Positions 44,788 through 57,485 of a stretch of 64,000 nt of DNA are shown here, one piece after another (position 1 is the stretch's first letter; every line of letters starts with the position of its first letter). Position numbers and translations under genes: made by a program. The notes beneath the pieces are model-generated. The model did no database searches. It saw only the letters and a list, made by a program, of their open reading frames with translations, and was not told the DNA's origin. This DNA comes from Lycium barbarum. Taxonomy: Eukaryota > Streptophyta > Magnoliopsida > Solanales > Solanaceae. The stretch is taken from positions 49,622,457 through 49,686,456 of the forward strand of contig NC_083343.1 of NCBI RefSeq assembly GCF_019175385.1, in the 5' to 3' direction.

Positions 44788-47709
44788 TGTTATGTCCCGT
44801 GTTTTCGCATAATTGGAAATCGAGAAATAATTAAGACTTGTATGTTATAAGGAAATATTTTGATTCTAGTAGATATGACTATGTTGGTTATGAATTCTTT
44901 GGTGTTAAGATACCGGGAAAGGCCGAGGGTAAACTTGGAATTTTGAAAATTAGTTTCGGGAGTTACAAAACGGGATTTCTAATGAATTGGGCCAAGAAAA
45001 ACTTGAACAAAAATTTAGGCCCAAAGTCTATGGGGTGGCCGGCCATATGGCTAGGTCCAAGCCCATTTTAAGTGGTCATGTGATTATCACATGACCCTTA
45101 ATTGAGATATATATCCATTTGCCTTAGAACTTTCAAGAGGATTGAATCAAAACACAAAAAAAAATAAGAAAGCACCTCAACAACACCTCTCGGCCGAACT
45201 AGAGAAAGAGAGAAAGAAAAATTTTCTAGCCCTTGTGTTTGATCCAAAAATCTTGGTTTTCCCATATTTGTAGGGTACTCAAGACGCTCTTCAACGGTCT
45301 ATAATTAGTTTGGTGAAAGGAGCGCGTTTGCGACAAGTCGGAAATTCAAGAAAAGGTATGAATTTTGTTACTTTAATGTTGTGGAATTGGTATAAATGTG
45401 TTAATGACTGAGAATAGACGAGAATCCCGTAATTTTGATGTGTGTATGAAACCGTGGGTGTGTATATATGATGTTGGGGCCGTGACTTATATGGTTTGGA
45501 AAGAAAGGTGAATCGAATTCTATTTAGTTCGTTAGTTGCGTCGTTGTGACCTTTATAACGTAAATGAATGTTTAACGAATTGAGTTGGTGTTGAAAATGA
45601 TTGCGGATTATTATGGGAAAGTATATAATTTCGGTATATTTGTGTATATCATTGTATAATTATGATATTAAGGCTTTAAATGTGACTTATGGTTGTTGTT
45701 AATGAATTTGGAATGAAACAATGTAAGTTGGAATGTTCGTCGGAAATTTTGATGTTTCGGGCGAAATATGGAAAGTAAGGATCTTCTTGAAATTATGTAT
45801 AGTGTTTGGAACCTAATTGGGATGTGCTTGAATAACCTTGAATGGGTGAATGAATACAATAAGGTGAACATTAGTTTGGTATTGTGAAGTTTGAATGAAA
45901 GTTGTCAACTTATATAGTAAGGAAGAATATTGAAGTTAAAGTGCTTTAGTTGTGGTTTGTGTTGTTTGTGATGTTTGGGTTGTTGTTGTTGATGTATTTT
46001 GAGCCGAGCTAAGTCTCGGTGGTGTTAGATATATAGGGGAAATGCTGCCGAAATTTCGGTAGGCAAAAAATGAAGTTAATGGGATTTTTAAGCTTAAGAA
46101 TCTCTAATTGGTAACTTTGACCATTTGCAGATTTTGGACGAAACGGGATTTGAGTTTGGGGTGAGCATAAGACGTTTATAAGGTATGTAAAGCTTCCCAC
46201 ATCTTCTTTTGGCATGTCTTAGTATGTTAGGTTGATATCGGAACCCCGGGAGCATTTCCGCTCCTCGAAATCCGATCTATAGAATGGCTACTATTCATTC
46301 AATTCAATTGAAGCCTAATGTTCCTATTTTGGCTAGAAAGCAATCAAATGTCCGAAACTTATGAAAATGCAATCGGATTACTTTGAAATCTTTATGTATG
46401 ATCTTATAGACCCGAAATGTTCATAAATTATGTTCGCCACCTCGACTTGACCCGAGGTGGGCCCGCTAACCCCGAGATGCCTTATTTGTCCTACTAGGCT
46501 CTCTTTTTTTTTGATAAGCTTCGATAAAGAATCTTCGAATTTGGAATTTATCCTTTATGAAATAATGTTTTGAACACCATGAGATACTAAGTTATGTTTT
46601 GAGCCATATGTACCACTTTGGAAATATTTTGTGAAATATACTTTCGTACTAATTAATTATTTGACTATTTTGGTTAATGAATTGACTTATGAAGTAATCA
46701 AGTTTTGAAAGGCTATTTTGATATACAATTTGCATTGTTTGCTCACGACTCCGCTCGTGCCTTATTATGACTTCGTTCACCGGTTCCCGGGCCGGTTATG
46801 ATTCGTGCGCTCTATGATGATTCGGCCGTATGCTGTGTTACGGTTCCCCGAGGCCTCGCCATAGGGCCGGGTTCCGTTTGGAGTTATGATGTGATATGGC
46901 TGTGATGTGATACGCTCATACGTGTGTGTCGGGGATGTACAGAGATTTGAACCTTTTGGTGTTATGCTGTGTGTGGCACCAGCGTCGGAGTGGTGACCAC
47001 GTTCCTGAGCTTTGCATGATTTTGTTTGCATTATGTTTATATGATTTTGATAAACATTTTGATATACTGTTCGGCATTTCTCTCTTTTGTATTCTGTTCG
47101 CTTTCAGTTGTGGCCTATATTTTTGTACTCCATGCTTTACATGCTCAGTACATCTTTCGTACTGACCCCCCTTCCTTCGGGGGCTGCGTTTCATGCCCGC
47201 AGGTACAGACGCCGGTGATCCACCACTGTAGGCTCCACTTCTGCTATTTCGGAGTACTCCCTTGGTTCGGATTCCACTTTTGGTATATACATCTTTCGCC
47301 ATGTATATATTTCTGCATATCTGACTATTTGGGTACGGCGGGGCCCTGTCCCGTCATATGATTCTGTCGGTCAGTTTAGAGGTCTGTGGACATGTCTGTG
47401 GGTTAGGGTCTTTCTGTATGGATATGTGTATATGTTGTTTGGGCGAACCCATACGCCGAGGCGGCCGGTCCGCATATGTTTGTTCATTGCTTTGTTAGCC
47501 CTGTGTGGCCTTTGTTGGTGTTTGCTGTGTACAGGGTTATTCTGGATAGTCCGAAAAACAAAGGAAACTCTACCGAAATTTTTCTGGAAATTATCTGAAT
47601 TTGGAATATAGCCTTGTCAGCTTATGCTATATATTTGAACGCATTAGATAGATGAGTTTGGGTGCCCAGATCGGGCATTAGTCACGGCCTACGGGGTTGG
47701 GTCGTGACA
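44788..47709 (+). repeat. 3' LTR of element C (2922 bp)
   Basis: TGTTATGTCCCGT..GGGTCGTGACA. It starts right after the polypurine tract and is followed by TTATT (47710-47714). Confidence 0.95.
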
Positions 47710-47714
47710 TTATT
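47710..47714. repeat. Target site duplication of C, right
   Basis: TTATT, identical to 38251-38255. Confidence 0.95.
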
Positions 47715-47990
47715 AGGCATTCATCCGGTGTTCCATGTGTCGATGTTGAAGAGGTACCACAGTGATAGTTCCTATATCATCCGTTGGGATTTGGTTTTGC
47801 TAGATGAAAATCAATCGTATGAGGAAGAGCCCATTGCTATCTTAGACAGGGATGTCCGCAAGTTGAGGTCCAAGGAAATAGCCTCAGTAAAAGTTCAGTG
47901 GAAGAAGCTACTTAGGAAACAGAGTCGGATATGCATAGCAAATACCCTCAGCTTTTCGCCAAGTCAGGTAACTCCTCCCTAGATTCTCAT
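47715..47990 (+). pseudogene. Integrase end and chromodomain of element B, after the C insertion
   Basis: It continues the reading interrupted at 38255: [20 protein letters not shown], then EEEPIAILDRDVRKLRSKEI and SVKVQWKK. The end of the domain is frame-shifted. A decayed form of the pre-PPT stem (GTTC..GAAC at 47999-48012) follows before the LTR start at 48034. Confidence 0.85.
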
Positions 47991-48033
47991 CTTTATCGGT
48001 TCAGAGACGAACGGTGTCTTAATTGGTATCTGG

Positions 48034-50013
48034 TGTAACGACCCTTCCGGTCGTTATGGAAATTTAGGACTCCATTGGGCATTCCGAGGCCACGAGTGGA
48101 TTCGTAGGGCGTCGTTTTGTATGTATGCATGTTTTGTATTATGTCTTTGAGGCCTTGGATGAAATATGGGGTGATAGGGGGAAAACTGGACAAAATATCG
48201 AGCTTACTGGCCAAAATACACCGCTGTGGCGGTGGGAGTACAGCTGGAGCGGTTGGCTGACCGCTTCCAGTCGCAGACCACTTTCTCTTGGGGCCGCCGT
48301 GGCGGGCCACTGCCTGCTACGGCGATGCCGCTATAGCGGGGTGGTGATCGCTATAGCGGGGTGGTGACTACTATAGCGGGGAGCGAATTTATCTTGGGTC
48401 TGCTATAGCGGTGGCTTGGCCGTTATAGCGGGACCACTGCAGCGGGCAGAATCGGGTTTTTAATGCCTTAGTTTTATATTTTCATTCATAACACACCAAC
48501 ACACTTCCCAACAATCCCCTAGAGAGGATTTTCAAGCTAGGGCAAGTTAACCTTGAGAGGTAAGTCTCTTTGCTTTCCATTTTACGATTCCATTCCCTCC
48601 GTTATAGTAATCATCTTCATTGGTCTTTAATGGTGGAAGTGCCCCTAGAATATCAATAAACCTTCTAAACTTGATGGGTTGGGATTATTAACGCGTATTT
48701 ATCATTTAAATGGATTGATTAGTTGCTATTTGTCATAAATTGAACATTAAGAATAGTAAACTAAGTGATTGAGACCTAGGTTTCTATAAAAATGGTGCCT
48801 TTGCCATAGAAAACTATTTGTAATGTTAATGTTTGATAGAATGTGGTATAAATGGATGGTTATGAATATTAGGGGCTTTGATAGGTTGTTTATAACCTAG
48901 AAAATCATCCACCCTTAGAATGGGGAGAGGGAAGGGTATTTCTTGCCTTGGTATGTGTAAATCGAGCAATGTGACTCATTGAGCCTTCTATTTTTAGACG
49001 GTGTAAAGGAAAGGCCGTAGTAGAGTAACCTATGCATTCCAGCTCTACTTTGAGGTAGGTTACGGTTTACTTGAGTTAGACTTTGGTTAGTTGATTGTAT
49101 GTTTGGTGATCTCCTTAGGAGAAAACATGTCTAGTTTTCATGCATGGTATTGTGTGGTCAATTCCTATGTGAATGTGATTGATTGATTGTATAGGCTCCA
49201 TGCCATTATTTCCATGTGAATAAATCTACAGTGGATGTGTTGTGAAGAGAAGATAATATAATCTTCTCAAAGGTATTGTGATATGGAATGATGAGTTGAA
49301 TTCTTGATATTGGAGAGGTAAGAAATATTGTTCTATAAAAGGTATGAAAAGGCACTTATGTGACCTAGATTATAGGCTCGTGGTCCGAGGTTAGTTCTAA
49401 AAATGAGAGGTACATTGACATGTCCTGCATCCGAGGTTCGTTCCGGAGCGGAGGTTTGTGCTCGGGTCCAAGGAGTGTTCCGGAACGAGTGGTACATGGA
49501 CACCATGGGTCCCCTGCAGGTCAAGACTACTGAGCTAAGGCATCAGCTAGCATGTATGTACAGTCCGTGCGGTATTTGTGGTAAATTTATTTCCATTGTT
49601 GACTTATGTGATTGTGATGCTTGACATTTTGGTGATTGATTGTGATTGTTCTTGGTTGACTTGCTATGGTTTAGTGATATTCGTGATTTTTAGCTGGCTT
49701 GTTTTATTTTATTGATTTTACGAAATATGGATGATACTATTCTTAGTCGACCTATCATGCTTACTGGTACATAGTGTTTGTACTGATACTACCTTGCTGC
49801 ATTCTTTGAGTGCAGATTTTGTTATAGAGACCACTGATCGTCCTCACATCTAGCGTGGAGGTTAATTGATGACGGATTTTGGGGTGAGCTTCTTCTATGC
49901 CAGGCCGCCCTAAGATCGTCTTGCTATGATGTCTTTTCGTACTCTAGACATCATGAATTACTTACTTGTTAGACTTCAGATTCTTAGACATGCTTTTGGC
50001 TTAGAGTCCTGTA
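48034..50013 (+). repeat. 3' LTR of element B, last ~190 bp missing
   Basis: TGTAACGACCC.. collinear with 32112 to about 34084, then it breaks into A LTR sequence. No TG..CA end or target duplication remains on this side. It contains the palindrome cluster (48228-48440) with CCGCTATAGCGG at 48328-48339. Confidence 0.9.
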
Positions 50014-50885
50014 AGTCCCACAAGAGAAAGCAATCAAAAACTCTCCAAATCGCCTCAAGGGATGCTTAGAACAATTAAATGGAGCGATAGGAAATGAAGG
50101 GTTTCAACTAAGCATTAAATAAGAATCTGGTCCTGTCATCCGCTGCAACAGTTGATCTTCCGCTGTAGCGGGCTCGCTACAGCGAGACCCTGCCCGCTAT
50201 GGCGGTCTACATCAAAACTCACACAGCCGTTGTGTTGGCTCTCTTTTTAGCTATAGAGAGTTCTCCACAACGGATATCCGTCCGTCGGGGTGACTTGCCA
50301 CAAACTCCCCACAATAACTACGGTGATCGGTCCCTCACTATAGCGGGACTGCTACCGCGAGTCAGGTGCCGCTACAGCGGACACCAGACACCAGAAAATA
50401 CCTGGTTTTTCACAAATTTCAAATCGAAATTCGATAATCAACTGAGGCCCCACAGATACAAAACAAACAAGCATACACACATAAAAATGTGCTACGTACT
50501 CACCCGTGGCCTATCAATTTCCAACGGTGGTCTAATTGAGCAAGTCAACCCCCATTGTCCTGAGACCAACTTTTCAACCAGTAGCCCAAAAGGCTCCCAA
50601 GTGCCTTGGGAACCTAACCAAACATCCCACCAAGTCTCAAACGACCATCCAAACCTCTCAGAATCGACGAAATTCCGAAAAAGGTCCGTTTATCGAAAAG
50701 TCAACTTGGGTCAAACATTTTTCTCTTAAAGGCTCAAATTCTCAAAAGTCTCACTAAAACTCATATGATGACCTCAGGAACCATGCCGCCCATCCCCATG
50801 GGTCAAAATCGTACTAATAGGGCTTTGGGAAGGGTCCACGGGGGCAAAAGGGTTAAAAACACTATAACGACCAAACAGGGTTACA
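50014..50885 (-). repeat. 3' LTR of element A, proximal part
   Basis: Collinear with about 56614-57480, ending (on +) ..GGGTTACA, so on the - strand it begins TGTAACCC. It contains the inverted palindrome-rich cluster (about 50143-50385). The segment equal to about 56357-56613 is missing at the B junction. Confidence 0.9.
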
Positions 50886-53800
50886 TCACATACCCATTAA
50901 ATAAACGTTCGTCCTTGAAAGAAGAAAGAGAGTATGAAAGTTGATGGTAACCAAGGAATTATTATCATAACACATGGAAGCCCCCATGGCACGAAGTATG
51001 CCACAATCACTGCCCTCTCACCTTATCAGTCAAACATCCTCTAACTTAGCTAAAAGACCCAATTTCCATATTCCCATACTCGAAATACTCTCACAACTGA
51101 TCGCCGAATAAAAGAACTGCTTTGCTAGAATTATATGATTCGCTATAACCATACCTCTGTACTCAATCAATAAATCCCACAAACATCCCTCAAATCAACA
51201 CGAACCTTTAGATATAGACACAATCATAGCTCACTCTGAACCGGTTAAATACTCTAATCCCACTAACCTTTCTTCCACCCCTCTAAAGTCGTTCCTCGCA
51301 CCGCGATTTCTTAAAAACAAATAAACACAAGCTCGAAGCCATGAATTATTCTTTACAGAAAAGCATTCTTGCTTTATCGGAGCAACTCTAAGCAATACCA
51401 TCAAACTGAGTAAGTTACTCATAGCCGTCTTCGCTAGTTCGAAGTCTTTCTAAACCTTCAAATCACAATACAGGAAGTATACCACTGAATACTTTATCGA
51501 GCCATGTCCGTAAGAAACCATCTGATCACTCTAAAGACCTCTTGCAACCATAGTACCTCCTCAAATCCTTACCAAGTATCGATGAAACCATTATATCTGT
51601 CTAAATAGCTGCTCCCGGTAATATATCATCAAGTCCGCTCAGAAACCCTGATAAAGCTCGGTAGACCTGTCATACCTAAAATCTGAACTGAAACTCATCG
51701 AATCCGTGAAGGTGATTTACAGGGAACCCATAAGTCCTCCTGGAAATATAAACATGGTCCATAAAGCTCTAATCGAACAATTCTGACCTAGAAAGAATGC
51801 ACAACCCTTGAATACCATCAGTAGTCACTCGAATTGACTCCAACTTTCTGAAACCAATCACAGGCCTGCCACACATCTGTGGCAGCCAACTCTGATCTAT
51901 TCATCACGCATAATCAATCATGTCCATCACCCTTCGACTCCGAAAGCTAGGTTTTATCCATGTTGTCAACTGAGTAAAGAACAACATTACCTTATGAATG
52001 CAACTTTTGAGTTTTTCAACCCTTACCCCATACGCAAATCTGATAAACCCATTACTCTTCGACGCAAAAACCTGTAGCCTCAATAATAACCCTTTAACCA
52101 TTGAAACTCCTATTGTAACACCTAGCTATGCCCATAACAATTCCGAAAGCATCAAATCTCGTAATCTCTTAAGCCAACCTATTCTAACTATTTATGAGTC
52201 CTTAATATCCAAAAGTACTTACCTAAGATATCCAGTCAATATCATTTGCAGCATAACACACTACCACGTCTACGATCTCATCTTGAAAATATAACTCCAG
52301 CCTTCCCATAAATAGGACCTTCGCAATTCCTTTATCTTAAAACCATACTAACTCATCCACTGTAGAGTGTTACAAAACTATCCAATTGTGTGCCACACAA
52401 GCCACTTCCTTAAGCCTTAACATATTGGTTACCTAAAATTTGCTTCTCACTAGTCGCTGATCACGAAACCCCCACAGATTTTCATCATATCACGTAGCCC
52501 ATTTCTGTAGCCTCCCTTCTTTAAGCTTACTCAACAATCATACCTCATCCCAAAATGTACCTTATTCTTACCGATTCTCGGTCAACTATACCTTTTCTTG
52601 ACTTTCAATTGCTCAATTTTTATCAGTTCACTCTTACCACCACAGTCTGACTATTCTCGAAATCACTCACTAGAATACTGCATAATCACAAGTCCTGCAA
52701 ACTAGCCGAGTCAATCCTGGAGATCGTAGTGTACCACACACTTTACACACTAGAGTTCCCTTAACTCACTCAACTCTAAAATTGAATACTCTCCATATCC
52801 AGCGTATCACATACACAATCCTACTAATGTCCCCACGTACCTCCACTAAGGTGCCTTGCTCACATTCCCTTAACAAAAAATTCTGAAAGGTTCTCTACAA
52901 CTCGAATTAATTTGAACCTCATCATTGATTTACCACTTCGAACGTCCTAATTGTAGAACCAAAACACCTCTAACCATTTGTGCCATTATTCCCTTGATTC
53001 GATCAATTCAGCTGAGTAGGAACACTAGTAATAATAGGAACTAGCCGAAACTAACACAACAGACATAAGCTCCCAACCCTAATCCGACATTAGGTGCAAT
53101 GCTCGATAACTCCTTGAGTACTAGAACTTCGCACTTGGCCAATACTAAAGTCATTCTTATTAATCAACAACCGGCTCCTGTTGGCCTATGACGTAACCCA
53201 ACTGACCAACTCAACACTGACCCTTATGTATATTTTACCATGCATGACCGCAACGTAACTCTCAAATCAACTAGCTATTGATTCCACAATATCCTTACCA
53301 TTCCTCTAAACACGAAGACCCGGTGAACATGTCCTTTACTGAAGGACCAGAACTACAACTACCCAACATCTTAAGTCTCTACTCGTCATAAGTAACCTTG
53401 CTTTCCAATCTAGAACCAATACCTACTTCTCTAAAGGAACCCACAAACCACTACCATATAACCGTGTCGAAGTCCAACCTAACTTCTCACGACCGAATAC
53501 GAAATCCACTGTCATACCATTTGCAACTTTATCCTGAGAAACATGTTAGATACCAATCTTTTCCTTCCTAATAGTAGAGATTAATCTATCCAAATCCTCT
53601 TCCTTATGCGTCCGTCCTATTAACACGAAAGGTACTCATACCAAAATACCCTAAGAAATCTAACTTCGTTATGTGTTTCCCACAAAAGTCGTCCTTTATT
53701 CCTTTATTCTCAACTTCTCTACTTTTTTACACACGGTCACTATACTTTTGCCAAATCTGATGATCCTTACCGAACTTATACTCGTCCCCGCATGTCGACA

Positions 53801-54403
53801 TTTAATACCATACCACTGAGGAATCGTTAACCTATCATTGGTACACCCGTGTCACGCAAACCATCATAATACCTTGACGATGTTGAAACTTTTACCAAAA
53901 CCCATCATATCATCAAACAAATCACTCTCGTTAAGCCATACATGCACTTTTTCCACTTCCGAGCAACCCAACACTGAAAACATGGATACCAATTAACTCT
54001 TTGTACCATCTTGCTCATTTCTCAAGAAATACCCATAATAGACGAGTATTAACCATGATCTCACACAACTTAAACCTCATGCTATAGCTAGAAACTGAAC
54101 TTGGTCACACGTCTGAATCAGGACGACACATCTCATACCATACCAAGCCACGTCATAACAAAACTGCCTGCATAATAATTTAAGCAAGAGTTTCCACCTT
54201 TCGAGGGTGATTAAGATAAAGACGTTCAGATACCAATTGAAATCAACTAGATACCAATTCGAATGAAGTAGCACGAAGGAAAGAAAGAATTATAAGTTTC
54301 CTAATTATCTCATAGCCTCACGCAGATAAGTACGGAGCTCATCGTATCGATCCGCAAGACACTACTAGAAATGCTCTTGTACTTATAGACCTGGTCACCT
54401 AGG
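50886..54403 (-). other. Non-coding interior of element A (LARD-like)
   Basis: 3.5 kb between PBS and 3' LTR with no gag or pol motif on either strand. The element-sense strand is purine-rich. A decayed pre-PPT motif (CAAGGACGAACG, - strand of about 50907-50918) and degraded polypurine tract lie next to the LTR. Parts match the interior of D: around 52085-52130 versus 59290-59335, and 54090-54170 versus 61850-61930. A shared non-coding body with LTRs fits a LARD. An old autonomous element decayed beyond recognition is the alternative. Confidence 0.6.
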
Positions 54404-54415
54404 GCTCTGATACCA
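54404..54415 (-). other. Primer binding site of element A
   Basis: The - strand reads TGGTATCAGAGC, 3 nt after the LTR end. Confidence 0.95.
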
Positions 54416-55428
54416 ACATGTCACAACCTAATTTCACTAAGTCGCGCGGGCACCTACCATTTTCCACCTCGGTAGGCGAACCCTTTCCCAAAAAATCAAT
54501 TCAACCATGATAAAGTAAATAGAGCAGAATAAGAAGAAGACTGAATCATAAATAATCATAATTAAAAACAATCCCCAAAGAGCTGGTCTAACTCATACAA
54601 GAGCAACTAAGTAATGTCTAGAAAATACAAGTCTCAAATGTTAAACACATCTGTCAGAATGGAAGAAAATAAAGATAGGGATAGAGGAGCCTCCGCGAAC
54701 CGACTCGTCAGATGCTCACCCTAGATACTTGTAAGCTAGGCCTCGGAAATCAGTCTCAGGAAGTGGAAGTGGAACCTGTCTCAAACTCTACACCCCAAAA
54801 AGGAGTGTAGCAAGGCAGAATCAAGAGAAACACACGTACTGATTAGGTATCATAGACCGAGAACAGTTAGTTAACATATATAAGAAAAGAGAATGAAGAA
54901 TAGACATGCTCACAATCAGGTATACACACCACACAGTCCAAAAATAACAACTCAAGTACATAAGGATTAATAACTGAATCATAACGTATGGTGAAGCACC
55001 TAAACACAAATCTTGTCAAGTTTCCTACGATTCCTCAAAATACCCATAAACACTAGTACAGCCAACAATGTTACTCTATAACCTCAAGTCTCAACCTAGG
55101 AGAAAGTCTCTACTCGTCGAGTCCTTCAATTTCCAAATATATATTAATCAGGCACACAGCGATCCCAAATTAGTTACCAACCGGGAAGTCAATATTCACG
55201 GGCACCATACAATATGATAAATAACCACTACCAGAAATCAGATATATGAGTGAATGAAATATGAATGCAATGCAATGCAATGATACTACACGTTTAGAGC
55301 GGAAATATCTGACCCAAGGGGGACCTGCAAAGTTCATGTACCTACTGCAGCGCACATCCCGATTCAAGTCAGTGTTGCAAAATGTACGACCCGATCCAAA
55401 TGAGTGTTCCGGAACGTACAACCCTGTC

Positions 55429-55429
<1 letters not shown>

Positions 55430-55462
<33 letters not shown>

Positions 55463-55478
55463 GTGTGTGTGTGTTGCG
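55430..55478. repeat. AT and GT microsatellite in the A 5' LTR
   Basis: About 30 bp of AT alternation is followed by ACACGTGTGTGTGTG. In J the equivalent AT run is where element E inserted (24288/24289). Confidence 0.9.
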
Positions 55479-56730
55479 GCGCGTAATCCGATCCAAATAT
55501 ATGAATATGAATGCATACATGATATCAATGCCAATAAGATTATATCAATGACAACCGTGCCACACATGGACACATATCCAATATCAAGATCAATATCAAT
55601 TTCTTCCTCTTCACAAGTCAATAAGTAATAACTGAGAGATATGAGTCACTAAGTATTCATATCAGAGTATCATGAAAGATAAGATATAGTGCACTGCATA
55701 ATATCAATGAATGATGACAACGTATCAAATCAATCGTGCCACACATGGACACCTATCTCGATATCAATAACAAGTCAAGTTCTGTTCTTTGTCCTAGATA
55801 GTACCAATAAGTGAGGGATAGCCATATCTCAGTCATGATAAGAAAACTAAGCATCTAATCTAATATCACACACATGGAAACATGCCTATAAATCACAACA
55901 AGGCTACACACAAAAATCAAACAGCGGTACCAACCTAGGAATCCATCCAAAATTCATACCTGAAGGCGTACATGATTTATCCAACAATCACAAACTCTAC
56001 ATATGATTCGATAACCGAAGTCTAACCAAAAAGGTAAGCTATAACTTACCTAGAATGCCGAACAAGAGCCACGAACCGTCAACCTTAGTCTTACCCTTTC
56101 GTTGTGCCTCCAAATACTTAAGGTCTAACCATATTTGAATTCTATACTAGAAATCAAAAAGAACGATACCCATATTGTTATACTTCTAATTTAGGTCCAA
56201 TTCTAATTATGGAAAATGGGAAAACGGACCCACAAGGGTAAAATAGGCAATTCGAAAGTGGAATAGGCGATTTCATGCTCTAGATAATCAAAACCCACTA
56301 ATTAATTGCTAGATTAACTCAAGATCAAGCCAAACTCGGAATTTAAGTTAAACTCTCAATTATGGGTATGAACACTAACTTTTCAATCCTCAAATTACTC
56401 ACTAATAATGGAAGGTTTAGGCCTATAAACAATGAATTCATCAACTTCTATGCTTATACTAGTCAATTTCATCATCATATTCCATCTAGCAAGTCTAGAA
56501 CTCTTTTCAAGAAATTATCATAAAAACCCATCTTCCCTCTTTGATTCTAAAGATTTATAGCATGGATTAAGGATTAAGGAAAGATAAAGGAATGTATTTA
56601 AGGTTAGGAGACATAGCCACAAGAGAAAGTAGCCAAAAACTCTCCAAAACGCCTCAAGGGATTCCTAGAACCAAGAAATGGAGTGATAGGAAATGAAGGG
56701 TTTCAACTAAGTATTAAATAAGAATCTGGT

Positions 56731-56970
56731 CCCGTCATCCGCTGCAGCGGTTGGACTTCAGCAGCAGCGGTCTCACTGCAGCGACACCCGACCTGCTATG
56801 GCGGTCTACATCAAAACTCACATGGCCACTGTTCCGGCTCTTTTTTCCGCTATCGCGAGTCCGCCATAGCGGATATTCATCAGCTATGGCAACTCGCCAT
56901 AAACTCCCAAAAATTGCTACGGCAGTCGGTCCCTCGCTATAGTGGGACCGCTACCATGAGTCTGGTGCCT
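56731..56970 (-). promoter_or_regulatory. Palindrome-rich cluster in the A 5' LTR
   Basis: GCTGCAGCGG, GCAGCAGCGG, CCGCTATCGCG, CGCCATAGCGG and related units recur. In element orientation they lie upstream of an AT-rich TATA-like stretch (about 56715-56725). The motif family is the one in the B LTR. Confidence 0.5.
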
Positions 56971-57480
56971 CTACTGTAGACACTAGAAAATTCCTGGTTT
57001 TCTACAAGTTTTTAACCCAAAATCTGAAAATCACTCGAGGCCCACAGATACAAAACAATCATGCATACACATATAAAAACGTACTACTAACACACCCGTG
57101 GCCTCGGAATTTCCAACGATGGTCTAATTGACCAAGTCAACCCCCAATGGCCTGAGACCAACTTTCCAATCAATAGCCCAAAATGCTCCTAAGTGCATTG
57201 GGAACTAAACCGAATACCCCCACCAAGTCTTAAATGACCATCCGGGCCTCTCGAAATCGACGAAATTTCGAAAATGGTCTTTTTACCTAAAAGTCATCTT
57301 GGGTCGAACATTTTTTGCTTAAAGGCTTAACTTCTCAAAAGTCTCACTAAAACTCACCCGATGACCGTGAAAATCATGCCACCCATCCCCGCGAGTCTAA
57401 ATAGTACTAATAGGGCTCGGGATAGGGTCAATGGGGGCAAAAGGGTCAAAAATACTATAATGACCAAATGGGTCATTACA

Positions 57481-57485
57481 CAGGT
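57481..57485. repeat. Target site duplication of A, right
   Basis: CAGGT, identical to 30085-30089. Confidence 0.9.

Larger units (their letters stand above)
38256..47709 (+). mobile_element. Element C: recent Tekay-type retrotransposon with internal deletion
   Basis: Perfect TTATT duplication, LTRs of 2921 and 2922 bp that differ at roughly 1-3% of positions in stretches compared by eye, an intact PBS and an intact polypurine tract. Gag-pol lies in one frame, interrupted by two stops. RT, RNase H and integrase are reduced by an in-frame deletion. It is the youngest-looking element in the stack and is inserted in the integrase region of B. Confidence 0.95.
32112..50013 (+). mobile_element. 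Element B: Tekay-type Ty3/gypsy element, split by C
   Basis: 5' LTR 32112-34275, degraded PBS, gag, protease, RT, RNase H and integrase to 38255. Element C (38256-47709) interrupts at an integrase C-terminal Leu codon. The same protein region resumes at 47715 with the chromodomain, followed by a 3' LTR truncated at about 50013. The right end and part of the A LTR beyond it were deleted together. Confidence 0.9.
30090..57480 (-). mobile_element. Element A: LARD-like chromovirus derivative, minus strand, split by B
   Basis: 5' LTR 57480-54419, PBS 54415-54404, non-coding interior 54403-50886, and a 3' LTR in two pieces (50885-50014 and 32111-30090) separated by element B. The duplication CAGGT flanks the whole. 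The leader after the PBS resembles that of element B, so A looks like a non-autonomous relative of a Tekay/Reina-type family. Confidence 0.85.
54419..57480 (-). repeat. 5' LTR of element A (3062 bp)
   Basis: On + it starts TGTCACAACC and ends ..GGTCATTACA. It pairs with 30090-32111 plus 50014-50885. It holds an AT run (about 55430-55459), a donor-like TCTAG/GTAAGT on the - strand (intron start 56049) and a palindrome-rich cluster (about 56731-56970). Confidence 0.9.

Noticed and set aside
50199..50729. 176-codon frame in the A 3' LTR
   Set aside because: The 5' LTR copy does not keep it open, the peptide is unfamiliar, and it runs antisense to the element.
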